From Hypomyces perniciosus (taxonomy: Eukaryota; Ascomycota; Sordariomycetes; Hypocreales; Hypocreaceae): a stretch of DNA of 64,000 bases. Shown here piece after piece: positions 23,096-34,699 of the stretch (position 1 is its first letter; the number at the start of each line of letters is the position of its first letter). The notes under the pieces are model-generated. The model searched no databases. It worked only from the letters and a program-made list of their open reading frames with translations, and was not told the DNA's origin. Position numbers and translations under genes: made by a program. Where the stretch lies: assembly GCA_008477525.1 (NCBI GenBank), contig SPDT01000001.1, positions 4,216,001 to 4,280,000 of the forward strand, written 5' to 3'.

Positions 23096-26000
23096 GGTGT
23101 TTTGTTGACAGATTCTAGACATCAATTGTTGGGCAACAATACATTGCCGTGCCAGCCGCCAGATTACTACGCACGGCTGGGTGATATGGCAAAGGGCGTG
23201 GCCAAAATCCCACCTATATTTGCCAAAACTATTAGGCAGGGAGCTGTGCTACACCCCATCTCGGGCATATGAGGGGGGTGGTATGCAGCGGCAAGGCTTT
23301 CTTGCCATGCTTCTTTTTCGTCTCCTCTCACTCATGCAGCTATTTCCAAGTTGGTTCATTTTGGGAGTCGTGTGTGGTTTTGAAAATAAAAAAACCACAA
23401 GGGTGTATCGTAGATTTGAAGCTTCCGCGGTTTCCTCCGAGAAGATGCGGACTTTCTTGCAACCGTACGGAGTACAGGGTTTGGCTCCCCGAAGTCCGAT
23501 GTGTTTGGAACTTTGGAATCCCATGTCTCTCTTTTCCTCTCCTTTGATAATCTCTTTCCGAATCCCTCCGTTATTCTTGGTTTCGAGCTGGGCAGATCCC
23601 ATCGGGGGTGTGAGATGTCTTGAGACACGCCATTCTTGATCACGAGGGCTATTGCTGCGATCTTCAAGACCTCCTCCGCTCAATTCAGAAATGTTGATCT
23701 TGATTAGGACAGCCCATGCATTCACAGCCACCCGGATGTCTTGACAGTAGATCCGGTGTTGTTTAACACGGAGTGCATACATACATCCAAGACAGTGGAA
23801 TCCCCCTCCACTACCCCGGCTTTTATATGAGCCTCCTCTGTGGGGCTTTTGACACTTGATTCGACGTCGTTGTGCGGTGTAATAGTTCACACATGACAGC
23901 GCGTACGACTTCATACGACTTGGGCATGTCCTCTGGCCTCTGTACGGATCCTTTGCTATCTTGGCTATGTACGGAGCACGGGGGAGTAATCAGATGGGAT
24001 CTGTCGTGGCACTCACTTCGTACCGCACGTCCCGCCGTACCATCCGTCCACGTCTCGCATTCGGTCGTAAGAAAATAGGCTGATGCCGAGAGACTCACGT
24101 TTTTTAGTGACTTTCTTGTTTTGTTTTTCATGTATGTTCCATCTTTCACCAGAATAGTACAGCAGTACAATTCAGGGCAGCTCTGATAAAAATAAACAGT
24201 GCTCACATAAACCGGTTTTTTACTGCGGTGAACGCGCGGTCCGTGTGTGATTCCCAGGCGATTCGGAGATACCGTCGTGTTTCCTTTTTTTCTCCGTGAC
24301 AATGGTCATGCGCAGGATTTTTTTATTTTTTTTGAAACGAGCGAGATGCATATTGGTTGACGCGGCTGTCGCGAGCTTGTGAAGATGAGATAAGAGTAAT
24401 CATACAACCTTCGGGGCATTTGTCATGGTATAGTAACTACTGCTCGGACTTCGTGTTTGAGTAGGATCTATCTACGAAATACGCAGTACGGCCGGTGATG
24501 AGCATGTTCATTTGCCGCCATTGTTCCGTAGACGAGCTTACCTGGGCAGAATCCCTGGCTAATATTCTTTGCTAGTGTTTCATCAAAGCGTCTAATATTG
24601 TTCATTACTATCTACTCCATACTTGAGATGATAACGCACACCCTACGTAGAAGGTTTTGTCAGCGGGGAGTTGCGACCTTGATAGTTAAGAACTAAAGGC
24701 TATCCTATCTACTACCCGGTAGGTAATTATCGTGACATCTGGTGGCAAACAGTTTGTGCTCAACTACTACTACCTACACAACAACCATGTCAGTTGACGT
24801 AAGTTTAGCGTTGATGGCTCAACACCTGTGATAGAATCTTCTATATCGAGATTGGTCGAAAAAGGTGTTTAGGCTTCCGGGAAGCATTACGAGTAGAAAA
24901 TTGTAGCCACAACGGTATCACTACAGGGTGTACATTTAAGTGACTAATTGATGTAGCGAAAGAGTTTGGTTGTCTGGTTTTGTTGGTTCTGCTTCTTGTT
25001 GCGGTTCTTGATCCTACCCTACATCTTCCACGTCTCCTCGGCAGCATTATTAACCATCGATGTTTCCTGAAAATAGTATTGAATGTCAACTACGGAGTAT
25101 GAGTTATGGAATTCTTGAAATTGGATGTGTTCTCATAGGTGTTATCCCTAATAAGCGTTGTGCTCAATGGTTCTGATTCAAGAAGCCCCAGCTTTCAGAA
25201 CAGAATTATTGTCTTGGCAGTAACGCACTCGATGAAAAAAAAGTATGATGCAAAAAAACTTGCGGACCAACCTATCACTCCAGGCGGTCAGATTACTCGT
25301 ACTCATAAACAACATCAAAGGGAAATTTATCAAAAGGGGGATTCGAGTTATCGACCTAGATAAAGACCCGAAGCTATTGATGCCTCAGCATGTAAAGCAC
25401 AAAAAAGATTCTCCAAGACACGCCAACTACACACCACCAAACAAAAATCGCAAGTACCTTATAGACAAGTAAGTACGAAATAAGCTGAAGGGACGTGGAA
25501 GAAGCGCGACAAAGATGATGTGTCGGATCGAGATCCAAGTCTCTGGAGAGGAATCACAGCTCTTCACGATACCCGGCCATAGCGTTCTCCATGAAGCCAG
25601 ACCAAGATGCTCAAAATCGTGTCCAAGGACATGTCCATCACATATATCGCACAGCATGCTTCAACATCGCCTGTTGAAGAAGGTTCATAATCTGCCACCG
25701 TCAAAATACCATACCCTATTTTCATCTCACGACGAAAATGGGGAAACCATTTCCTCGTTGAAAACAGATAATCGCACTCTACTGACTCTTTCAATGCGAA
25801 AATTGCCTTGAAGAATGCGACAAGATCCAAGTCTCGCCAGCCTATACGGAGCTTGACGAATCCAAGACGCTCAGCATTTGAACGCGTCACTTCAGTACCT
25901 ATCTGCCGCGAAGATCATTAATGATGTTAAAACCCGGGATGTTCAATGATCTGATTTGACTCAACATGCAGGATGTTTGATAGTGAATCATAACAAAAGT

Positions 26001-26563
26001 GCAGATGTCCGCATGCAGTCAATTGCACAACCCCTTAGAGGACTCGCGCGAAAAACATCAACGTTGCACTTGCCTATGGAACGGGAGAAGAGATATAGTT
26101 TAGTGATAGGCAATGATCTAGGTAGAATTCCGACAGAAGAAAACCAATTGATCCAATGCCATTGTTTCAGCGACTGAAACATTTGGCTGCTGTGAAGTCA
26201 TGTCAGTCTCTCGTAGGGGCTCATGGTTTGATGGTCATGTTAAAGCAGTGGCCATAGTGAACTCCATGGCGGAGTTTCATAAAAGGAGAAGCAACTTGGG
26301 CACATTCGACGGCATATTAACATCTGATCAGAGTTTGGATCTTAAGGAGGGAGTTGTACGGAGTAGCAGTACGTAGTTAGTTCTTATCGTTATCAGATCG
26401 CTGACTCAGCCAACACCACCAATGGAAAGGTGGAGTAGTGAGAGCATCAGACGCCCAATCAGATGACAGAATGCACAAGTTGAATCCCGAAATTTTGTAT
26501 CGCAACTTGAGGTCTGGGGAACGACATTGAAGCTCTCGTGTGTTCTTGATTCCAGTCGTTCCA

Positions 26564-27432
26564 ATGTCAATGGCGGGTTCCAATGCGCTCCGCGCCTCTT
26601 CAGGCTGCGTCTCGCGGCTCAGTTCTCCTCTGTTAAAAGCCACGAAAATCTCTCCAGTCTCCACACGAGTCGCAGCATTCTCGACGACAGCACCGCAATG
26701 CCAACGCAAGACCAAAGACAGCAACAAGAAGCGTGGTGTCAGCAGTCTCTACGGATCGGGCCCTCGAGAGCCATTGTCAATGTCCAATGTACCGCTACCG
26801 AAACCGCGCGACTTCAAGCCCAAGGTGGAAGTGGACACCAACCACGGACTATGGGGATTCTTCCCCGCGCCGGGAAAGTTGATGATGACACCGAAGGAGG
26901 CGGAAGAACATGGACGCGCATGGACGGTTGAGGAACTCCGTAAGAAGTCGTGGGAAGATCTACATTCGTTGTGGTGGGCATGCTGCAAAGAGAGAAATAT
27001 GCTGGCGACAATCAATGCAGAGCTGTTAAGAGGGGAACTGGGCTTCGGAGAACGCGAGATTCAGGGTCGAGACGCGGAGGTAAGTGCATTATTCAAGTTC
27101 ATGTTCGAGAAATCTACGGAGTCCTTGGATTTTTCTAACTGAGTACGCTGTAGGTCACGAATACGATGAAGGCTATCAAGCATGCCTTGACGGAACGATA
27201 CTATACTTGGCAAGATGCCATTGAAGTGGCCAAATCGGACCCTGAAATCAACCTGGAGGGAGGAGAAGGCCAAGTGTATGTGCCGTCTGCATATGAGGAG
27301 GGATATGAAGAGTCTGGCGAGACCTGGGGAGAGCCGGGGCGAGAGGCCAAGACATCTGCTACTCAGGAAGCTACGATAACAGAGGGCGAAGCTATCAAGG
27401 GGGAGAAAGAATCTAGAGAGCCTGCTAGGTGA
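26564..27432 (+). CDS. MRPL4: Mitochondrial large-subunit ribosomal protein uL29m (54S L4)
   Basis: Exons 26564-27079 and 27154-27432 (GTAAGT/TAG intron, phase 0) encode 264 residues. The first roughly 45 residues are rich in Ser, Ala and Arg with few acidic residues ([12 protein letters not shown], then [13 protein letters not shown]), a mitochondrial targeting sequence. The core carries GLWGFFP, then [18 protein letters not shown] and [10 protein letters not shown], the signature of fungal MRP-L47/uL29m. The acidic, low-complexity C-terminus is typical of fungal versions. The protein sits near the peptide exit of the mitochondrial large ribosomal subunit. A second in-frame ATG two codons downstream (26570) is an equally plausible start. 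It lies upstream of GDI1 on the same strand. Confidence 0.93.
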
Positions 27433-28020
27433 AGAAGAAGGAACCTTGCCTTGTATTTCAGGCTATGCATATATATGATTGTGAACTGGCCGCGTGTAGG
27501 ATTTAGACCAAAATGTATGATACATGTCGAGACGATGGATTATGACTTGGCTGTACGGATGCTCATACAGGTATGAAAGGTATGATGAGGATGAACTCCT
27601 GAAGAATGTCACGCACGAGCAGTAGTTGTAATACCCAGAAAAGCAAAAACTGGACACAATTCATGCCTCGTTGGTGTTAGTGCTCAGAAGCCAGCAATTG
27701 GCTGACCAGGGGGGCCGATGAAGCGAGATGCTCTACTCCATCCCCAGCCATGAACCAGTTCGACGGGATAAAAGGGGTGATCCAATGACTACTAGTTCAA
27801 CAAGGGTAAAGGCGCGCCTGTCTCTGGTGAAGTTATACTCCGTACAGAGCACTAATAATGCTGCCACCGCCATGTGAGAGATATGCGTAGGTACTCGTAC
27901 GAATGGTAATACTACTACAAGTAGTTTTCTGGCATGTTTTGGCTTAATAACGCCCCTATTACTTAGACGCCCTTTTTCATATTTGGTGTTTTCGGCTCCC
28001 GTACTTCAAATAGTACGGAT

Positions 28021-28048
28021 TACGGAGTAATAGTATTAGTACTCCGTA
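28021..28048. repeat. Inverted repeat TACGGAGTA / TACTCCGTA
   Basis: Arms 28021-28029 and 28040-28048 are exact reverse complements separated by 10 nt (ATAGTATTAG). The right arm runs directly into a (GTA)8 microsatellite (28046-28069), which is followed by three ATTAAC hexamers (28075-28092). This is the clearest paired copy of the motif that recurs across the non-coding parts of the window. Confidence 0.7.
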
Positions 28049-28092
28049 GTAGTAGTAGTAGTAGTAGTAATAATATTAACATTAACATTAAC
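28046..28092. repeat. (GTA)8 and (ATTAAC)3 microsatellites
   Basis: Eight GTA units occupy 28046-28069 and three ATTAAC units occupy 28075-28092, with a short ATAAT joint between them. They are non-coding and likely length-variable between strains. Confidence 0.75.
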
Positions 28093-28369
28093 ATATACTG
28101 CTCCTTAAATCAGGGGGCAATCAGGCGCGGTTGGTTGAATCAGAAAGCTGATTCTGGCCTAAAAGGGTGGAGGCCAGCGCCCCTAGCTCTCCGCGCCTCA
28201 CCGACGCTTCCAATCCCAAACCCCGCCACTTCAACCCCTCCAGAGCCAGACAAAAGCTCCCCAACTCAACAGCACCCAACACCTTCAATCTTATCCTTGT
28301 GCTACGCAGCTCGACTTCTGCTGTTCCATCTCCCTTTCCTCCGCCCCAGACCACCACCAGATACCCATC

Positions 28370-30310
28370 ATGGAAGAAATTGCAAAGGAGTACGACGTTA
28401 TCGTATTGGGCACTGGTGCGTTTCCCCTACACGACAATAGGGGACTTAGCGTTACGCGGGGTGGCAGCTGAAGCTCCATCGTGGTCCTTGGTCCTTGACA
28501 GGTTGCTGTGCTGACTCTCTTGACTCCCCAGGCTTGACCGAGTGTATCCTTTCTGGGTAGGCCCCGACTCGAGCACATGGATTGCATCTTGACTAGATCT
28601 CCTCGGCTGACATTGTGTGCCCCCAAGCGTCCTGAGTGTCAAGGGCCGGAAGGTCCTGCACATTGACCGCAACGACCATTATGGCGGGTATGTTGGATGT
28701 CCAGCTCCAATCCTCTATCCCCTGGTCGAGAATGACATTCAAGTTGGCTAACTTCTCGTTCGTCCTGTAGAGAGGCCGCATCCGTAAACCTCGAGACGGT
28801 AGATACCCAACCTCGCCATTGACGCGTATATAACATGCACTTGCAATGTCTGACCAATGTGCCATCACAGCTATTCAAGAAGCACGGAAACTATCAGAAG
28901 GGCGAGGAGCCATGGAAGAAGTACGGCCGCCCCAATGACTGGAACATTGACCTTGTGCCCAAGTTCCTCATGTCATCTGGCGAGCTGACCAACATCCTCG
29001 TCTCCACCGATGTCACCCGATACCTCGAGTTCAAGCAGGTTGCTGGAAGCTATGTTCAGCAGGGAGCTAGCACCAAGGCCACCGTTGCCAAGGTGCCATC
29101 CGATGCTGGCGAGGCCCTGAAGTCACCTCTCATGGGCATTTTCGAGAAGCGGCGCATGAAGTCTTTCATCGAGTGGGTTGGCACCTTTGATCTCAAGGAC
29201 TCGGCCACGCACAAGGGTTCGTACTATGTTCTATGCCGGAAATAGTGTGTTCTAGCAATCACTGATATCGTATCATACAGGTCTTGATCTCCATAACTGC
29301 ACCATGAAGGAGGTCTACGACAAGTTTGGCCTTGAGACTGCGACCAAGGACTTCATTGGCCACTCTATGGCCCTGTATCTCACTGATGACTACATCACCA
29401 CCAAGGGTCAGGCACCAGAGGCCATTGAGCGTATCCGCCTGTATGGTAACTCCGTGGCCCGATATGGAAAATCTCCTTACATCTACCCCCTGTACGGCCT
29501 GGGCGAGCTGCCGCAGGGCTTCGCCCGTCTCTCCGCCATTTATGGTGGTACCTACATGCTCAACACCAATGTTGATGAGGTGCTCTATGAGGGAGACAAG
29601 GCTGTTGGTATCAAGGCCACTATGACTGGAGAGCAGGGTATGAAGTTCGAGACCAAGGCCAAGATCATCCTCGGCGACCCTTCATACTTCCCTGGCAAGA
29701 CAAAGGTTGTTGGCCACGTGCTGCGAGCAATTTGCGTCTTGAAGCACCCTCTTGCCGGAACCAGCGATAGCGATTCTTGCCAGATCATCATTCCCCAGTC
29801 CCAGGTTGGCCGCAAGAATGGTAAGAAATCGTTCAGCTTACTTGGTGATGCCAATCATGACTAATATGAGGCAGATATTTACATCGCCTGCGTGTCATCG
29901 GCACACAACGTTTGTCCCAAGGGTTACTGGATCGCCATCGTCTCGACCATTGCCGAGACCTCGGCCAACCACCACCTCGAGCTCCAGCCTGGTCTTGAGC
30001 GCCTGGGTGCTATTGAGGAGCAGTTCATGGTAAGCTTTCCATCACAAAAGATTCACTGCATAGAATGAAGCCTACGAACTTGAATTGAATAACTGACACT
30101 TCGTTCCCCGTACAGGGAGCTCCTATTCCCATTTCCGAGCCTCTCGAGGATGGTACCAAGGACAACATTTTCATCTCCAAGAGCTACGATGCCACTAGCC
30201 ACTTTGAGACGACAACTGATGATGTCAAAGATATTTTCCGCCGCTGTGCCGGTGAGGAGCTGAAGGTTGAAGGCCTGAGGGAGGGTATTGTCGTCGCTGG
30301 TGAGCAGTAG
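28370..30310 (+). CDS. GDI1: Rab GDP-dissociation inhibitor
   Basis: Eight exons give 464 residues: 28370-28415, 28532-28556, 28628-28687, 28771-28798, 28871-29216, 29281-29820, 29875-30029 and 30116-30310. The N-terminus has the FAD-like Rossmann start YDVIVLGTGLTECILSG, then VLHIDRNDHYGG, the GDI/REP signature. FLMSSGELTNIL and RYLEFKQVAGSYV follow, part of the Rab-binding platform. Later blocks include YPLYGLGELPQGFARLSAIYGG and the conserved C-terminal DVKDIFRRCAGEEL. The family extracts GDP-bound, prenylated Rab/Ypt GTPases from membranes and recycles them; the FAD fold does not work as an oxidoreductase. The protein is cytosolic and essential in yeast. Length matches the family (about 450). 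Four introns fall within the first 55 codons and leave exons of only 25 and 28 nt. It is convergent with NOG1. Confidence 0.96.
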
Positions 30311-30942
30311 GCTGGGCGAACTAGGGCAAGTATTCGGAAGAATATGGAGGACTCACGGGGTTGATATTTCACAAGCTGGAGAAGGCGACCAAGTCGATTT
30401 TGGTAGAAGTGATTTAATCTTGACGAAAATATCTTTATAGTTGCACAGAGGGACATCTGATTTAAACTTATTCAAGACATGCTACACATCAGGAAGAGGC
30501 AAAGTGATGCCAAGGCACCAACCGTGAGGACTTGTTCGCCGATGGTATTTCGGGAAGGGAAATCTGACGTTTATGTAGTAGTAATGGTATTTAAGTTGGC
30601 ATCGCTTCCTGACAAATGACATCGAGAATCGAGCCATTCCGAGAGAAATAGACGGCCTTCGTATCTTTAGTCCCCCCCTTCCCCCAGCCTTGATTTTAAT
30701 GCGTTGTGAATCATTGTGTTTCCGCCCTACATATGTTCTCCTCCCCTCGACTTCAAGTGCGTCTGCATTCTTTATCAGGGCCAACAACACACGGACAACC
30801 ATATATGTCGATTTTCTCTCACCGCCGTTTTTTTCAAAAACATCCATAATACGCCCAACTCCCGAGCAAAGATCCCGTGACGGTGCAGACGAAACCATGA
30901 TGAAGAAGATGAACAATACAATGCTGTTGCTCCAAGCGGCAT
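30311..30942. other. 3' intergenic spacer between GDI1 and NOG1
   Basis: The two genes converge here. The 632 bp hold their 3' UTRs; no ORF with family resemblance and no clear terminator hairpin is seen. Confidence 0.6.
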
Positions 30943-33097
30943 TTATCGTCGGTTGGTCTTGCCGATACCGCGCTTTCCAATGATCTAAATAGCAAAACTG
31001 TTAGTTCATAGTAATTCAATGCCAACATTGCGGGCTGTATCAAACTCACCAGGTGCTTCGTCAGCGAGGCGCTAGTATGCCTGTCGGCCTCACCCTGTCG
31101 AGCCATCCTGTTCATCTTCTTCTGGTTGAGCTTGGCTATCCGCTCGGCCTTTGTCCTCGTCGCCTCATCCTGGACGCCGTCATCCCTGCGGTTCACAGTT
31201 GGGGTCCTGTGTGCCGGTCGGCTCTGGGAGCGCAAGCGCTCACGAGGCGTCTTGGGGGTGTCGACCTCCATGGAGTCTGGATCCTCAGTGGCATGGCGAG
31301 ATAATGAGCGACCACGGGGACGGGACTTGGATCGCGCCCTTTCCGTCAATTCGGTCGTGTCCACACCCAAAGCATCCAAAGCGTCCTCCAACTCTGAGAG
31401 CGGCTTCTTCATCAACTTGCGAGGGATAATGGCCTGGTTCTTGAGTCTCTTCTTCATACGGGCCTCGTTCCTGATGAGCTGCTGCTTCTCTCTGATCAGC
31501 TCAGCCTTTCGCAGAACCTCGGCCTCCTCATCATCCTCAATATCCTCATCGGAGTCGTAGTATCCTTCTTGCTCCAGCTTCTCCTCCTCTTCCTCCAGAG
31601 CGGCCAGCTTAGCCTCAATATCAGGGTCGACATAGTCGTAGACGTTCTTTCCATCAAAGATCTCCGGCATCTTGTCATACTTCCACTCCGGGTTCTTGAG
31701 CATCCAGTCAGCGCGCATGTCGACGTTGTAGACACCCGCACCACCATTCTCCACTTCAACATCTCTTGCCAACCTGGGCCGATCGGGGTCTTCCTTGTCG
31801 TACTTCTTCTTGTCCTTGACTCCATCGGGAATGAAGGTTTCGAGGGTCTGACCACCCATAGGCTGGGCGACGTGAATACGAGCCATGACCTCTGCCAATC
31901 GACCACCAACAGCACCACTGCTCGTAGTTCCTGCCTTCAACTTCTGGTTGACTCGTTCTGCAAGCAGACGCTCACAGGCGGCGTTCTTGACTTCCTGGAC
32001 ACCTTCTTGAGTGTTGCAAGACAGCTGAAGCATTTCAACCTCGCCAGACTTCAGCAGAGACTGGAGCTCGGCTTGAGCCTCATCATTCAAATCTTCGGGT
32101 CGGGTGACATCAATCTTGTTGATGACGAGGAAGACGAGCTTATTTGAGAAAAGAGGCTTGATGCTCTTGAACAGCTGAATCTGGGCTTGCACGGAATAAC
32201 CACACTGCTCAGACAGATCCATGAAGTACATGATCGCGGATCGCAAGTGGGCAATAGCGGTGATACTAGAGTCCAGAAGTTAGTAACTATCTATAGAAAC
32301 AAAAGTCGCACAGTGTGTCATGTACCTCTGCATCTCAATGGTGTTCATCTCCTCTAGCGGGTGGTCCAGAATTCCGGGGGTATCAATGGCTTGGAATCGC
32401 AAGTACTTGTAATCGAAGTGACCAACGAACAGACTCTTGGTTGTGAAGGCGTAGGGCTGAACATCAACATCTGCTCGGGTGATGCTACGCAAGAAGCTAG
32501 ACTTTCCAACATTGGGGTATCCACAGATGAGCAGCGTCCTGGTGTTGGGGTCGATGGACGGAAGACGGCCCAAGTGCTGGCGGACCTGGTCCAGGTAGAG
32601 AAGAGGGTCTTTTAATCGCTTGACAAGCGTGGCCATGCGACCAAGCGCGGCCCTCTTGAGCTGCTTGCACTGGTACAGCGACTGAGCGTACTTGAGCAGA
32701 CGGACATAGTCGCGAGAAATGGTCTCGACCAAATGCTTGGCGGTCGACATTTGACCAAGGGCAATTCGGAAGTGGTCAGCATCGTAGAGGGTGTTGAGCA
32801 AATCTTTGTGGAACGGATGGATATCCTGGAGTCGGGGAAAGCTCTCGAGGATGGCGCCGAACTTTTCCGAAAAGGTCTCTTGCGTGAACTTGACCTTTCT
32901 TGTGTAGAATGCTGGGCATACGGGTCAGTAATGCGCAGGCGCCATGCCGTCAAGATTTGCGACGCACCTCGGATTCTGCTAATTTTGAAGCCTGCGCGGA
33001 TCTGGGTGGGCAGTTTGCGCTGGGTCCGGCTCAGCACAATGTCCAGGAACTCCTGCTGAGTCGGAACCGGAGGGATATCCTTCCACGTCGTCTTCAT
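30943..33097 (-). CDS. NOG1: Nucleolar GTP-binding protein 1 (60S ribosome assembly GTPase)
   Basis: Exons 33097-32968, 32911-32326, 32265-31050 and 30984-30943 encode 657 residues. An N-terminal helical domain ([12 protein letters not shown], then [12 protein letters not shown]) precedes an OBG-type GTPase. G1 is GYPNVGKSS (174-182), G3 is DTPG (220-223) and G4 is NKID (288-291). The C-terminal half has a very acidic run ([22 protein letters not shown]), then basic helices. The last exon is only 13 codons plus stop and ends in [11 protein letters not shown], the conserved tail of the family. Nog1 binds pre-60S particles in the nucleolus and nucleus, checks the peptide exit tunnel through its C-terminal tail, and is released in the cytoplasm. 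Length is close to yeast Nog1 (647). It is divergent from URA5 with about 500 bp between starts. Confidence 0.96.
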
Positions 33098-33594
33098 GGT
33101 GGGCGATCTGGCTGATTGAGGATGCTGTTCTGGTTGCAGCAGCAGAAAATCCTCTTCGTGTTATCGAAGATTATCGAGATGGCGGAACCAATGCAAGGCG
33201 GTCAATTTTTTTTCTCTGTGGGCGGAGTCCTGGGAAAAATCTCTTATCGATACTGTTGGGAGCACGCAGAGGGGGTGGCCGCAAATGTCTCATTACATAG
33301 AAATTTACGTGCATGGTACCTCGCAGCCAAAGCCGCAGCCCCGCCACTAATGATAGGCCCCGCCAACTTTTCGGGGTCTTCACTTACAATACGCCATTAT
33401 TCAACGCTCCAATCCAATTTGCAGACTTTTTGTTTCTAAGAGTCATTGAATCCGATACATCTGATCTCTTGCAGTGAGGAAAGAATACACTGCCCTTGCA
33501 GGCTTATAGTTGTGTCAGGAATACGACTTATAAGTGTCTGACCTTTCTTCCCCATACAAATCCTCCTCAATCATCACACTACAAGCCCTCCAAA
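33098..33594. promoter_or_regulatory. Divergent promoter region NOG1 / URA5
   Basis: The 497 bp separate two divergent ATGs. They include an A/T homopolymer run near 33209-33217 and, close to URA5, a C-rich leader (CCTCCTCAATCATCACAC). No specific factor site is claimed. Confidence 0.5.
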
Positions 33595-34299
33595 ATGGCC
33601 TCGTCCCTTCCCGCCTACAAGCAGGACTTCCTGAAGGCTGCCATTGATGGCGGCGTTCTCAAGTTCGGCAGCTTCGAGCTCAAGTCCAAGAGAATCTCCC
33701 CTTACTTCTTCAATGCTGGCGAATTCCACAGCGCACGCCTTGCGGGAGCTATTGCCTCTGCATTCGCCCACACCATCATCGACGCCCAGCAGGACTCTGG
33801 CCTTGACTTTGACATTGTCTTCGGTCCGGCATATAAGGGAATTCCTCTCTGCTCAGCAATCACCATCAAGCTTGGGGAGCTGGCCCCTCAGAACCTGGAC
33901 CGAGTCTCGTACTCTTTCGACCGCAAGGAGGCCAAGGACCACGGCGAGGGTGGAAATATTGTTGGTGCTCCCCTGAAGGGCAAGAAGATTCTGATCGTCG
34001 ATGATGTAATTACCGCCGGAACCGCTAAAAGGGATGCTATCGAGAAAATCACAAAAGAGGGCGGCATCGTCGCTGGTATCGTCGTCGCTCTGGACCGAAT
34101 GGAAAAGCTTCCTGCCGCTGATGGAGATGACTCCAAGCCAGGTCCCAGCGCTATTGGTGAGCTGAGGAAGGAGTATGGCATTCCAATCTTTGCCATCCTC
34201 ACGCTGAATGACATCATCGACGGCATGAAGGGCTTTGCAACTGAGGAGGATATCAAGAAAACGGAGGAGTATCGTGCCAAGTACAAAGCCACAGATTAG
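33595..34299 (+). CDS. URA5: Orotate phosphoribosyltransferase
   Basis: This intron-less CDS encodes 234 residues, starting with [20 protein letters not shown]; the ATG at 33595 has context aaaATGG. The upstream frame is open but lacks family similarity. PYFFNAG and the [10 protein letters not shown] loop bind orotate. The flexible catalytic loop is at about 108-120 ([14 protein letters not shown]). The PRPP motif [13 protein letters not shown] lies at 132-144. The enzyme joins orotate to PRPP to make OMP, the fifth step of de novo pyrimidine synthesis, in the cytosol. Length fits fungal URA5 proteins (about 226-235). Loss of the gene gives uracil auxotrophy and 5-fluoroorotate resistance in fungi, a known property of the family. 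Its partner OMP decarboxylase is not in the window. Confidence 0.97.
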   Translation: MASSLPAYKQDFLKAAIDGGVLKFGSFELKSKRISPYFFNAGEFHSARLAGAIASAFAHTIIDAQQDSGLDFDIVFGPAYKGIPLCSAITIKLGELAPQNLDRVSYSFDRKEAKDHGEGGNIVGAPLKGKKILIVDDVITAGTAKRDAIEKITKEGGIVAGIVVALDRMEKLPAADGDDSKPGPSAIGELRKEYGIPIFAILTLNDIIDGMKGFATEEDIKKTEEYRAKYKATD

Positions 34300-34699
34300 G
34301 TATGACTCACAATGTTCTGAAGTTGGTTAAAGTCACAGCTTGAGAAATAAGACACATCATCAGATGATCTTGTTCTGCCTATGCCCTGAGTATACCCTTT
34401 GCAAATCTAGTTAATGTACAGTGCCTCGACTTTGGATGGAGTAGCAAGTTCTTCTTCCATCAGGACACATACCAAGGCCAGAGAGTCTCCTTCCGGCCAT
34501 AAAGGGCACAATGTAAAGCAAGCCCTTATCCCACAAACATGGGTTCAAATCAAAATCACATCGCGTCTTTATCCCTCCCTAAAGCCATTGTTGACGTTGC
34601 CAGCTTCTGACGAACCTCAAGTTGACTTTGGCGGACCTGGAAGTCTGAACACCTGTGATCAAGCATGTTAATATGATGGACTATGTGCTCGGGGGGGCA
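34300..34699. other. 3' spacer between URA5 and the acetyltransferase gene
   Basis: The genes converge. The 400 bp contain their 3' flanks. A GGTTCAAATC word at about 34533 resembles a tRNA T-loop, but flanking stems do not pair. Confidence 0.5.

Larger units (their letters stand above)
17221..26563. other. 9.3 kb gene desert with one weak candidate gene
   Basis: I find no recognisable gene here. Numerous open frames up to 221 codons (for example 23249-23914 minus) have no domain, no supporting splice structure and odd composition. The stretch is a patchwork of moderately GC-rich and AT-rich segments with poly-T runs (24290-24335), triplet runs (TACGAC type near 18300, TAC/CTA near 19960-20000) and about ten TACGRAGTA-type motifs. 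One weak two-exon candidate at 20280-21080 is listed separately. No terminal inverted repeats, transposase or reverse-transcriptase motif is visible, so a transposon origin is not demonstrated. Confidence 0.55.
27433..28369. other. Intergenic spacer upstream of GDI1
   Basis: There is no gene in these 940 bp. They contain the MRPL4 3' flank, a repeat-rich middle (28021-28092, listed separately), and from about 28180 a C-rich segment, the probable promoter and leader of GDI1. Confidence 0.6.

Noticed and set aside
23249..23914. 221-codon minus-strand open frame in the desert
   Set aside because: Basic, Cys/Arg/Ser-rich composition, open frames on both strands, no domain and no promoter-like context; probably chance.
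34525..34550. tRNA-like T-loop word GGTTCAAATC
   Set aside because: Flanking bases do not form the T stem, and no acceptor stem or anticodon arm can be found upstream.
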